IMG/VR virus record: IMGVR_UViG_3300027736_000041
Coordinates: 1-64,000 of that record
Direction: 5' to 3' (one strand)
Source of the DNA: a virus
Length of the DNA stretch: 64,000 nucleotides
How positions within the stretch are numbered: the first letter of the stretch is position 1; the number at the start of each line of letters is the position of its first letter. Both the position numbers and the translations under genes were made by a program. Positions 32,475 to 41,046 of this stretch are shown here, one piece after another. The notes under the pieces were generated by a model. That model worked only from the letters and a program-made list of their open reading frames with translations, ran no database searches and was not told the origin of the DNA.

Positions 32475-35400
32475 TGGCAATCAAGAGCCTCAAGGGATTG
32501 GGATCGAAGCCTAGTGCCGTGGCAGACACTGGCACAGCCCTGACCGTTTCAACGCCGCTGACCGCATCCTCAGGAGCAACCATCACTGGAAGTGCCTTGA
32601 CTGCTTCAAACGGATTCATAGTCGCTGGCGGGGCAAACATCGCGGGAGGATTGACCGTTACGAGTGGGTCGCTGTCTGCTCCCGGAGGATTGTCTACGAC
32701 CGCATTGTCTACGCCGACGCTATATCCATCTGGATTAACAGGTGCCGTTGCAGCATCGAGGTGGGTGGGAGGAACCGTTTCAGGTGCCCCTACCAGTGGC
32801 ACATTTGCCGTTGGAGACTATGTAGTAAGTCAAAATGGCTCATTCTATGTCTGTCAGGTAGCAGGCACTCCGGGAACATGGCAGCAAGCGGGAGGATCAA
32901 CGTTTGCGGGACCACTCGTGGTTGGAACTGGAAGAACACAATCCATACAAACAGCAGCAGATATTCAAGGACAATTGAGAGCCTCACAATACATCATTGG
33001 GAACCCAGTTTCAGGATCGTCCATTACATATGGGGCGGTCACGAGTAATAATCTTCTTCCTCCGCCGACTTTCCATGGAGGAACCGGAGTGTTGACCTCT
33101 GTAGGGACGGCAGCAACGGGGAATGGTGCTAACAGTGTTGCGACTGATCCCACTGGCAGGTTTGCTTTTGTCGCGAATAGTAATGGCAATACCGTTCAAG
33201 CCTATACCGTCAATCAATCTACCGGAGCATTGACCTCAGTAGGTGCGGTAGCAACGGGTACATATCCTCAGGGTAATGCGGTGGACCCCACCGGCAGATT
33301 CCTTTTTGTAACAAATTTTAACGGCAATACAGTACAGACCTATACCATCAATCAATCGACCGGAGCATTGACCTCAGTAGGCACGGCAGCAACGGGCACC
33401 AATCCTTATAATGTTGCAGTTGATCCAACTGGCAGGTTTGTATTTGTCCCGAATTTTAATGGCGCCACCGTGCAAGCCTATACCATCAATCAATCCACCG
33501 GAGCATTGACCTCGGTGGGGACAGCAGCAACGGGAACACAGCCTAGAGGTGTCGCGGTTGATCCCACCAGCAGGTTTCTTTTTGTGACAAATGCTTTTAA
33601 TGGAGCCGGAGGGAACACAGTACAGACCTATACCATAAATCAATCCACCGGAGCATTGACCTCGGTGGGGACAACAGCAACAGGGGCACTTCCTGTTAAT
33701 GTTGCGGTTGATCCCACTGGCAGATTTGTTTTTGTGACAAATTATAGTGGAAGTACCGTGCAAGCCTATACCATTGATCAATCTACCGGAATATTGACTT
33801 CCGTAGGTGCTTTATCAACGGGAGCAAATCCCACGAGTGTTGCGGTTGATCCAACCGGTAGGTTTGCTTTTGTTGTGAATAGTACTGACGGTACCGGTAT
33901 GATTTATACTATTAATCAATTCACTGGAGCATTAATTTTTATAGGTTCGGTTACAACAGGATCAAGCCCTAATTATGTTGCGGTTGATCCAACTGGTAGA
34001 TTTGTTTTTGTGTCAAATTATAGTAGCACCACCGTGCAGGCCTTCCGAATTAATAATTTCGCCGCAAATAGTGGAACATTTCAGGATCAATTGACCATTG
34101 GAACAGGAAACATTGTTTCTACTCTCGCCCCAAGTGCAGTGTATGTAAGCGGACAACTCCGCGCTCCACAGCACATCATCGGCAATCCTGTCTCAGGATC
34201 GTCCATTACGTATGGGGCGGCCACGAGTAATAATCTTCTTCCTCCGCCGACTTTTCACGGTGGAACCGGAGTGTTGACTTCGGTAGGTGCGGTCGCAACG
34301 GCGTATGGTTTGGGTGTTGCGATTGACCCAACTGGCAGATTTGCTTTTGTGACAAATACTAGTGGCGATACAGTACAGGCATATACCATTAATCAATCTA
34401 CCGGAGCATTGACCTCGGTAGGCACGGCAGCAACGGGGACAAATCCTAGAGGAGTTGCCGCTGACCCCACTGGCAGGTTTGCTTTTGTTACGAGTTATAG
34501 TAACACGGTGCAGGCCTATACCATCAATCAATCTACCGGAGCATTGACCTCGGTCGGAGCGGTAGCAACGGGGTCTGGTCCTCAAGGAGTTGCGATTGAC
34601 TCCACTGGCAGGTTTGCTTTTGTGACGAGTCAATCTGGCGATACAGTACAGGCATATACCATTAATCAATCTACCGGAGCATTAACCTCGGTAGGCACAG
34701 CAGCAACGGGATCAATGCCTTATGGTGTTGCGGTTGACCCGACTGGCAGGTTTGCTTTTGTGACGAATAATAATGCCTCTACGGTACAAGCCTATGCCAT
34801 TAATCAATCCACCGGAGCATTGACATCGGTAGGAGCGGTAGCAACGGGGACAAATCCCTTGGGTGTTGCGGTTGACCCAACTGGCAGGTTTGCTTTTGTG
34901 GCAAATTTTGGTGTCTCTACGGTACAAGCCTATACCATTAATCAATCGACTGGAGCATTAACCTCGGTCGGAACGGCAGCAACGGGAACATATCCTCGGG
35001 GTGTTGCGGTTGACCCAACTGGCAGATTTGTTTTTGTGACAAATAATAGTAGCGCTACGGTACAAACCTATACCATTAATCAATCCACCGGAGCATTGAC
35101 CTCGGTCGGAGCGGTAGCAACGGGATCAGGCCCTGAAATAATTGCGGTTGATCCGACTGGGAGATTTGTTTTTCTCACGAATTATGGTAGCACCACGGTA
35201 CAAGCCTATCGTATCAATAATTTTGCGGCAAATAGTGGAACATTTCAGGATCAGTTAATCATTGGATCTGGAAGAAGTTCGTCTGTTCAAGCATCGCTAG
35301 ATGTTAGCGGACAACTACGCGCTCCACAATACATCATCGGGAACCCAGTTTCAGGATCTTCTATTACATATGGGGCGTCCACGAGCAACAATCTTCTTCC

Positions 35401-36685
35401 TCCGCCAACTTTCCATGGAGGAACAGGGTCATTGACCTCGGTAGGCACGGCAGCAACGGGGACAAATCCTCAATTTGTTGCGGTTGACCCAACTGGCAGG
35501 TTTGCTTTTGTGACGAATAATGGTACCACCACCATACAGTCCTATACCATCGATCAAACCACCGGAGCATTGACCTCGGTAGGCACGACAGCAACGGGGT
35601 CAAGTCCTTATGCTGTTGCGGTTGATCCAACTGGCAGGTTTGCTTTTGTGGTGAATAATGGTACCACCACCATACAGGCATATACCATCAATCAATCCAC
35701 CGGAGCATTGACCTCAGTAGGTGCGGTAGCAACGGGGACAAACCCTCAATTTGTTGCGGTTGACCCTACCGGAAGATTTGCTTTTGTGACGAATTTTAAT
35801 GCCACCACGGTACAAGCCTATACCATCAATCAATCTACCGGAGCATTGATCTCGGTAGGTACGGCAGCAACCGGCAGTGGACCCACTGGTGTTGCGGTTG
35901 ACCCAACTGGCAGATTTGTTTTTGTGACGAATTATACTAGCACTACGGTACAAGCCTATACCATTAATCAATCCACCGGAGCATTGACCTCGGTAGGGGC
36001 GGTAGCAACGGGAACAACTCCTTATGCTGTTGCGGTTGATCCAACTGGCAGATTTGTTGTTGTTGCGAATTATGGTAGCACTACGGTGCAAGCCTATACC
36101 ATTAATCAATCTACTGGAGCATTGACCTCGGTAGGCACGGCAGCAACGGGGAACAATCCTCAGGGTGTTGCGGTTGATCCAACTGGCAGATTTGTTTTTG
36201 TGACGAATAGTGCTAGCACCACCGTTCAAGCCTATACCATCAATCAATCTACCGGAGCATTGACCTCGGTAGGCACGGCAGCAACTGGGTCAAATCCGTC
36301 TGCTGTTGCGGTTGATCCTACTGGCAAGTTTGTTTTTGTGTCAAATTATGGCAGCACCACCGTGCAGGCCTTCCGAATTAATAATTTTGCCGCGACCGGA
36401 ACACTCTTCTCTCAGGTCACCTCGATCACTGCCGCAACGACACTCGACTCCACACACGGAGTTGTCCTTTGCGGAGGAACCACATCCTATCAGGTCACCC
36501 TTCCCACCGCCGTAGGAATTACTGGGCGGCAATATCAAATAAAGAAGAACAGCACTTCTGCCTATACCTTGACTATCGGCACCACTTCCTCACAGACTAT
36601 TGATGGAGTGACCTCACTCGTATTGACAACGCAGTATAATAATATTGTAGTTATTTCTGATGGCGCAAATTGGAGTATTTTGTAA
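32474..36685 (+). CDS. Giant appendage protein with three 7-bladed YVTN-type beta-propellers
   Basis: The product is 1403 residues and is paralogous to 22548-27845. A fibre-like N-terminus (ASSGATITGSALTASNGFIV) and SGAPTSGTFAVGDYVVSQNG region precede three arrays of seven blades with the same consensus, linkers and C-terminal domain (LCGGTTSYQVTLPTAVG). Blade 4 of array 1 has a four-residue insertion (NAFNGAGGN), and the first two blades of array 2 are one residue short. It probably assembles with its sister as an adsorption structure. Overlap with the upstream gene is one base. Confidence 0.8.
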   Translation: MAIKSLKGLGSKPSAVADTGTALTVSTPLTASSGATITGSALTASNGFIVAGGANIAGGLTVTSGSLSAPGGLSTTALSTPTLYPSGLTGAVAASRWVGGTVSGAPTSGTFAVGDYVVSQNGSFYVCQVAGTPGTWQQAGGSTFAGPLVVGTGRTQSIQTAADIQGQLRASQYIIGNPVSGSSITYGAVTSNNLLPPPTFHGGTGVLTSVGTAATGNGANSVATDPTGRFAFVANSNGNTVQAYTVNQSTGALTSVGAVATGTYPQGNAVDPTGRFLFVTNFNGNTVQTYTINQSTGALTSVGTAATGTNPYNVAVDPTGRFVFVPNFNGATVQAYTINQSTGALTSVGTAATGTQPRGVAVDPTSRFLFVTNAFNGAGGNTVQTYTINQSTGALTSVGTTATGALPVNVAVDPTGRFVFVTNYSGSTVQAYTIDQSTGILTSVGALSTGANPTSVAVDPTGRFAFVVNSTDGTGMIYTINQFTGALIFIGSVTTGSSPNYVAVDPTGRFVFVSNYSSTTVQAFRINNFAANSGTFQDQLTIGTGNIVSTLAPSAVYVSGQLRAPQHIIGNPVSGSSITYGAATSNNLLPPPTFHGGTGVLTSVGAVATAYGLGVAIDPTGRFAFVTNTSGDTVQAYTINQSTGALTSVGTAATGTNPRGVAADPTGRFAFVTSYSNTVQAYTINQSTGALTSVGAVATGSGPQGVAIDSTGRFAFVTSQSGDTVQAYTINQSTGALTSVGTAATGSMPYGVAVDPTGRFAFVTNNNASTVQAYAINQSTGALTSVGAVATGTNPLGVAVDPTGRFAFVANFGVSTVQAYTINQSTGALTSVGTAATGTYPRGVAVDPTGRFVFVTNNSSATVQTYTINQSTGALTSVGAVATGSGPEIIAVDPTGRFVFLTNYGSTTVQAYRINNFAANSGTFQDQLIIGSGRSSSVQASLDVSGQLRAPQYIIGNPVSGSSITYGASTSNNLLPPPTFHGGTGSLTSVGTAATGTNPQFVAVDPTGRFAFVTNNGTTTIQSYTIDQTTGALTSVGTTATGSSPYAVAVDPTGRFAFVVNNGTTTIQAYTINQSTGALTSVGAVATGTNPQFVAVDPTGRFAFVTNFNATTVQAYTINQSTGALISVGTAATGSGPTGVAVDPTGRFVFVTNYTSTTVQAYTINQSTGALTSVGAVATGTTPYAVAVDPTGRFVVVANYGSTTVQAYTINQSTGALTSVGTAATGNNPQGVAVDPTGRFVFVTNSASTTVQAYTINQSTGALTSVGTAATGSNPSAVAVDPTGKFVFVSNYGSTTVQAFRINNFAATGTLFSQVTSITAATTLDSTHGVVLCGGTTSYQVTLPTAVGITGRQYQIKKNSTSAYTLTIGTTSSQTIDGVTSLVLTTQYNNIVVISDGANWSIL
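33089..36394 (+). repeat. Three arrays of seven 138-bp propeller-blade repeats (21 units)
   Basis: Arrays run about 33089-34066, 34271-35230 and 35429-36394. The inter-array segment at about 34066-34165 is almost the same as 26310-26415 in the other propeller gene, which suggests gene conversion between the two genes. Confidence 0.9.
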
Positions 36686-37185
36686 TGAGTTTTTTGACGG
36701 ATAGGCCATTTTTGCTCGGAACATCACTTCTGGCATCTGCTTCAGCCTCGGTGACTTTTTCTAATATTCCCGCCAGTATTAACAATTTGGTTTGTCACTA
36801 CACAGCTAAATCCACTGGAGGTCAGCCAACATACGATTTGTTGGGAATACGATTTAACGGATCATCGGCGGTTGCATACTATAGTACACAAGATGCCGGA
36901 TTAAATGCAGAAGGAAGAATCGCAATTATTCCTCCAAGTGGAATTTTTCCCACAGGTCAGCAAGGTGCTGGAACATTTCATATTTATGATATTCAGAATA
37001 CTGCTAGAGCCAAAGTTGCTTCAGCATTATATATTAATCAATATAGCACAACAGTGAGAAATTTAAACGCAGCGTTTTACGGTGCTGTGTGGGAAAATAC
37101 TGCAGCAATTACTTCTGTTACTTTTCTTGGAGTTATAGCAACTTTAGAAGCCGGAACTATATTTAAATTATATGGATATCCATAA
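36685..37185 (+). CDS. Small appendage protein, lectin-like, copy 2
   Basis: The start is ATG 36685, overlapping the propeller stop (TAATG); 166 residues. Beta-rich, with LASASASVTFSNIPASINNL near the N-terminus and TIFKLYGYP at the end, which parallels 27845-28354. Sequence identity is modest, so the duplication is older than the blade homogenisation. Function is unknown, probably a binding tip. Confidence 0.65.
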   Translation: MSFLTDRPFLLGTSLLASASASVTFSNIPASINNLVCHYTAKSTGGQPTYDLLGIRFNGSSAVAYYSTQDAGLNAEGRIAIIPPSGIFPTGQQGAGTFHIYDIQNTARAKVASALYINQYSTTVRNLNAAFYGAVWENTAAITSVTFLGVIATLEAGTIFKLYGYP

Positions 37186-37192
37186 GGAAAAA

Positions 37193-37660
37193 ATGATGAG
37201 TAATACTGAATCGCCAGAAGTCACAACACCCGAGATAGTTCCCTTGACTGCAGAGGAAATTGCCCAAGCAGTCTTGGCTGCACAGGAAGCCGAGAGGATT
37301 GCCAAGGAGGAGGCAGCAGTCTTGGCTGCACAGAAGAGAGCGGCGGCAATTTTGGCGGCAAAGAAAAAGGCATTGGCCGATGGCATCGCCGCAGGAAAGC
37401 CAATCAAGATCGAAGTCAATTGCGAAACCGGAGAGGAAATCGTAAGCCTTTTGACGAATGAGGAAGTGTCTGTTCGGGAAGTCGAAGTGGCACGGAATCT
37501 TGCGGAGCGTCAAGTCACCGAAGCAAAAAAGGCGCAAGAAGAAGAAGAAAGACAAGCCCTCCTCGCATGGATTTCTTCCCAGAACTCATTGCCACAAGCC
37601 GCCAAGAATGCCTTGGCTAGAGCAGCGGGAATTGATACAACCACATCATCTGCACCATAA
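37193..37660 (+). CDS. Ala/Glu-rich coiled-coil protein
   Basis: The start is ATG 37193 or 37196 behind AAGGAAAA; 155 residues. A long helix rich in Ala, Glu and Lys (AEEIAQAVLAAQEAERIAKE) is followed by IKIEVNCETGEEIVSLLTNE and a second helix (ARNLAERQVTEAKKAQEEEE). It could be a fibre-assembly chaperone or trimerising protein by position. A shortened relative is at 28354-28446. Confidence 0.6.
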   Translation: MMSNTESPEVTTPEIVPLTAEEIAQAVLAAQEAERIAKEEAAVLAAQKRAAAILAAKKKALADGIAAGKPIKIEVNCETGEEIVSLLTNEEVSVREVEVARNLAERQVTEAKKAQEEEERQALLAWISSQNSLPQAAKNALARAAGIDTTTSSAP

Positions 37661-37702
37661 AATGATAGAATACAAAAGTATTTGTTTGAGATAGGAATAA
37701 AC

Positions 37703-38143
37703 ATGGCCGGTGAAATTGCCCTGAAGAAATTGTATGCAAATCATCCCGATAAATATATCGTGGATGACATGCAAGAGGCACAGAGAAGATTTTATCTTCC
37801 CAAGACACTCATTGTCATTCCTGTTTGGGATAAATTGCTTACTGCAGATGGAGTCATCAATCTTACAAGTGAAACATTTGAATTATCGGGACGAAATCAA
37901 TTTGCACTTGAAATAACAGTGGCAGGAGCGATGAGCGCAGGGTCTGTACGTATGGAAGCATCAATCACTGGCTCTGCATGGACACCCGTTACAAACTCTA
38001 CCACTTCTCTTATTATGACAAACACCTCAGCATTCGCCTATTGGAACACGAGTTACCCATATAGATACCATAGATTAATATTTGCTACTGCACTTGCTGG
38101 CGGCACGTCGGCAACAATTACATTGGCTGCTATTGCAGGATAA
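37703..38143 (+). CDS. Hypothetical virion protein, 146 aa
   Basis: The start is ATG 37703, preceded by ATAGGAATAAAC. The product starts MAGEIALKKLYANHPDKYIV and contains a beta domain (RNQFALEITVAGAMSAGSVR). It shows no clear match. It follows the appendage block and precedes the sheath, so a structural role is likely. Confidence 0.55.
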   Translation: MAGEIALKKLYANHPDKYIVDDMQEAQRRFYLPKTLIVIPVWDKLLTADGVINLTSETFELSGRNQFALEITVAGAMSAGSVRMEASITGSAWTPVTNSTTSLIMTNTSAFAYWNTSYPYRYHRLIFATALAGGTSATITLAAIAG

Positions 38144-38151
38144 GGAGAAAC

Positions 38152-38478
38152 ATGATGCCCCCACGTAGTGTCGCAGGTCAGGATATCGCAACTCAAAACT
38201 CAGCAAATCCCCTTGCTGTTCTCGGTGGAGAAACAGGTATTGAGGACAATACCGCAGTCGTCGAGCCAGCAGAGCCAGTTGTGGAAGCACAACCTCCTGT
38301 TGCGGTAGTGTCCGCAGAAGAAGAAGTGTCGTTTGCAGACGTATGGGTGAAGTCTGTGCGCAATCAATACAACCATACACTTATTGATACATTCTTGTTT
38401 GAATGCAAGAGAAACGGATGGATTTCGAATACCCCTTCTGGATGGCTAAAGCGTTTTACAAGGTGGTGTGAAGAATAA
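38152..38478 (+). CDS. Hypothetical protein, 108 aa
   Basis: AAGGAG precedes the ATG at 38152 (38155 is also possible). The first 60 residues are Pro/Ala/Glu-rich and probably disordered; the last 45 form a small helical domain (DVWVKSVRNQYNHTLIDTFL, then GWLKRFTRWCEE). No family is recognised. It lies directly before the sheath gene. Confidence 0.6.
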   Translation: MMPPRSVAGQDIATQNSANPLAVLGGETGIEDNTAVVEPAEPVVEAQPPVAVVSAEEEVSFADVWVKSVRNQYNHTLIDTFLFECKRNGWISNTPSGWLKRFTRWCEE

Positions 38479-38539
38479 AGGCAAATGAGAAAATAAAGAC
38501 AACATGTACGCAATTGCGCAGAAGAAGGAGTAGCAATCA

Positions 38540-40261
38540 ATGCCTGTAGGATTTCGCGGAGCAGTGTTAGTAGCGCCCGGAGTGGCGTCTTATATCGATG
38601 ATTCTCAAGCGGCCGCTGCTGTAGCTCCAAGCCTGCAGTCAGTTGCCATCGTGGGAGAAGCAGAGCGGGGACAACCCAACACAGCCATTGCATTCAATGA
38701 TGCTGCAACAGCAAATGCGGTCTTTGGCAGTGGAGGCACGGCAACACCATTGATTGATGGAATTGTGCGTGCATTGGCGGCAGGTGCAGGGACAGTGTTT
38801 GCAGTGCGTGTTGGAGCGGCAACACAATCTACTGCTGCGATCACATCATCTGCCACGACAGCGATTACCCTCAAGGCCAATGAATGGGGCACATTGTCCA
38901 ATACGTGGTCCGTCAAGATCGCCAACGGAAGTGCCATCGGAAAGAAAGCAACACTAATCACGCACAGCGGAACAGAATATGTTGTTGACAATGTACAAAA
39001 AAACCTTATCCAGATCATTGGAACCGCAAACACTGGATCAGGATCCGTAACTATTTCTGCAACAAGTGTCTCGTTAACATGGGGGTCACCGGGCACGGCA
39101 GTCGAATATACATTTGCAGCATATCCACGACTGAATAATCTTATCTCCGCCATCAATAATGGCGGAGCGTTTGTCGCGTCCCTAACCACTGCCGCATCTG
39201 CTGCTGGAAGGCAAGCAAGCAATACATTAGACGCAGTGACTACAGTGGCTATTCTTGCCAGTGACGGTACAAATGCAGCAACGTTGCTGACTGGCAATGG
39301 AAAAGCCATGGTTGATGCGCTTAATGGCGAGATTACAGGCAACCTGCTGACGGCAACATTTGTGGCGAATACGGGAGCCCTGACTAATGGAACGTATGTG
39401 TTCAGTGGAGCGGTGTCTGGATTAACGTCCGGAGCTACAACTACTGCTGATTGGGCTACGGCTTTCACGGCGCTGGAAAATGTGAGAAGTTCAGTAGTCG
39501 TACCCATGACTTCAAGTCCAACAAAGCAGGCAACTGCATTCGCGCATGCCAAGAGCATGAGTTTGCCGCAAAACAGTTCCGAAAGAATTGCTGTTATCGG
39601 TGGAGATATTGGACAGACCGTAGCACAAGCAAAGACCCTTGCGGCCGCCTACAACGACAAGCGTGCGGTTGTTGTATGGCCCGGTATCAAGGATTATAAC
39701 GCGGACGGAGACTTGGTTACACTTCCCCCATATTATCTTGCCGCACAGATTGGCGGAATGTTGGCTGGACAAACCGATCAGGCCGAGCCGATGACCAACA
39801 AGCCAGTGAGCCTGTACGGACTGGAGACTATTGCGTCTCGGGCAGATATCGATAATCTCCTCAATGGCGGAGTATTCACGATCAAGAGTGATCCAAACAG
39901 GGGATTTCTTGTGGTGCAGTCGCTGACGACATGGACCGGAGATTTGAAGTTTGCACGACGGGAAATCAGTACCGTTCGGGCTGCTGATCAGACGGTGCGA
40001 ATTGTGCGGGAGTCTGTTGCAGAATTCATTGGAAACAAATCCACAACTCGTCTGCTACAAGTCATTACCATGAAAGTCAATGAAGCGTTACGTTTTTGTG
40101 CGAGTCGCGGATTAATTGTGGATGATCCAGCAAAACCAGCATTATATCCTGCGTTTAAGGATGTCATTATTCGACCGATTGGCGATGCATACTATATTGA
40201 TTTTTCAATTTCTCCCGCAAAACCACTGAACTACTTGCTTATCACTGCGTATGTAAACTAA
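38540..40261 (+). CDS. Tail sheath protein (contractile tail)
   Basis: The product is 573 residues, with AAGGAG upstream. It forms the contractile sheath around the tail tube. GAVLVAPGVASYIDDSQAAA at the N-terminus and the final domain with VNEALRFCASRGLIVDDPAK and DAYYIDFSISPAKPLNYLLI match myovirus sheath proteins. The middle is a variable, Ala/Thr-rich insertion. The gene directly precedes the tube gene, as usual. It fixes the phage as a myovirus type. Confidence 0.88.
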   Translation: MPVGFRGAVLVAPGVASYIDDSQAAAAVAPSLQSVAIVGEAERGQPNTAIAFNDAATANAVFGSGGTATPLIDGIVRALAAGAGTVFAVRVGAATQSTAAITSSATTAITLKANEWGTLSNTWSVKIANGSAIGKKATLITHSGTEYVVDNVQKNLIQIIGTANTGSGSVTISATSVSLTWGSPGTAVEYTFAAYPRLNNLISAINNGGAFVASLTTAASAAGRQASNTLDAVTTVAILASDGTNAATLLTGNGKAMVDALNGEITGNLLTATFVANTGALTNGTYVFSGAVSGLTSGATTTADWATAFTALENVRSSVVVPMTSSPTKQATAFAHAKSMSLPQNSSERIAVIGGDIGQTVAQAKTLAAAYNDKRAVVVWPGIKDYNADGDLVTLPPYYLAAQIGGMLAGQTDQAEPMTNKPVSLYGLETIASRADIDNLLNGGVFTIKSDPNRGFLVVQSLTTWTGDLKFARREISTVRAADQTVRIVRESVAEFIGNKSTTRLLQVITMKVNEALRFCASRGLIVDDPAKPALYPAFKDVIIRPIGDAYYIDFSISPAKPLNYLLITAYVN

Positions 40262-40288
40262 TAATAAAAACAAAAAAGGAGAAAAAGT

Positions 40289-40942
40289 ATGCCAAGTCAA
40301 GCAACTGTAGAGGCGCCAACATTAACGGGATCCAACGTTCTTGTTGGCGGAAAAGTATTGATCATGATGGACGGATATGTAGTCGGATTTGCGAATAGCG
40401 CTCAATGTTCTGACTCATACAATTTGGTTCCTGTTCATATTATTGGGCAACTCCAAGCAATTGAAATGGTTCCGACCAATGCGACGCATTCTATTACCTT
40501 ATCACTCATGGTAATGAGGAATGACGGTCTCACGAGGCATAACTTGGAGCCGGTTGGTGCTGGTAGTTACGGATATCTTGCTGATGGAAAGAACATTGGG
40601 GAAATTACGGGACTCAAATCAAGTTTTGGAGTGGACACGGAAAATGACCGGCAAGACCGGATCAAGACATCTAGCAAGCAGGGTGATGGGGGTGAATTGA
40701 TGGCTCTTGATGGCAAGGCATTCAATATTGCCATTATTGATGCCAAGACTGGAAAAGCTGTTGTTGAATATGTCAGGTGCTATTTTGCGCAAGGATCGTT
40801 CACTGTTTCTGCCAATCAGGTCATTGGGCATTCAGTCACATTCTTGGCATTGGACAAGCGTGGCCAGTGGGATGGAGAATCGGACAAGAACAATGCGGGC
40901 ACCAATATGGCGGCGTTCCCCACCTCAATACCCGCAACATAA
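40289..40942 (+). CDS. Tail tube protein
   Basis: The product is 217 residues, and AAAGGAGAAAAA precedes the start. It has a beta-rich build (VLIMMDGYVVGFANSAQCSD, then KAFNIAIIDAKTGKAVVEYV and GSFTVSANQVIGHSVTFLAL). Its size and place just after the sheath match tail tube proteins of myoviruses. A 105-base intergenic region with a promoter and terminator follows. Confidence 0.75.
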   Translation: MPSQATVEAPTLTGSNVLVGGKVLIMMDGYVVGFANSAQCSDSYNLVPVHIIGQLQAIEMVPTNATHSITLSLMVMRNDGLTRHNLEPVGAGSYGYLADGKNIGEITGLKSSFGVDTENDRQDRIKTSSKQGDGGELMALDGKAFNIAIIDAKTGKAVVEYVRCYFAQGSFTVSANQVIGHSVTFLALDKRGQWDGESDKNNAGTNMAAFPTSIPAT

Positions 40943-40962
40943 GCCCATTTCATACAATTTAC

Positions 40963-40992
40963 TTTACACAATGATCTGAATACTGGTATACT
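40963..40992 (+). promoter_or_regulatory. Promoter overlapping a terminator, before the chaperone gene
   Basis: TTTACA (40963-40968) and TATACT (40987-40992) are 18 bases apart. Transcription would begin near 40999, inside the left arm of the terminator hairpin (40994-41024). Confidence 0.65.
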
Positions 40993-40993
40993 G

Positions 40994-41033
40994 TACGGCG
41001 TGAGGAAGTCATTCTCACGCCGTATTAGTTTTT
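40994..41033 (+). terminator. Terminator hairpin between tube and chaperone genes
   Basis: TACGGCGTGAG (40994-41004) pairs with CTCACGCCGTA (41014-41024), 11 bp, then TTAGTTTTT. Transcripts arriving from the sheath and tube genes would meet the full stem. Confidence 0.8.
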
Positions 41034-41046
41034 CAAGGAGAAATGA

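Noticed and set aside
23016-36394. CRISPR-like array because of regular repeats
   Set aside because: The 138-bp units are in-frame coding repeats without short palindromic repeats and unique spacers.
22548-36685. Diversity-generating retroelement acting on the propeller blades
   Set aside because: Variable codons suggested it, but no reverse transcriptase, template repeat or IMH-like element is in the window, and variation is not confined to A positions.
38503-38532. Nine-codon frame ending at the sheath ribosome site
   Set aside because: It is very short and lacks its own ribosome site; probably chance.
38605-39558. 317-codon reverse frame in the sheath gene
   Set aside because: It mirrors the Ala/Thr-rich codons of the sheath; composition is Val/Ala-biased and no ribosome site is present.
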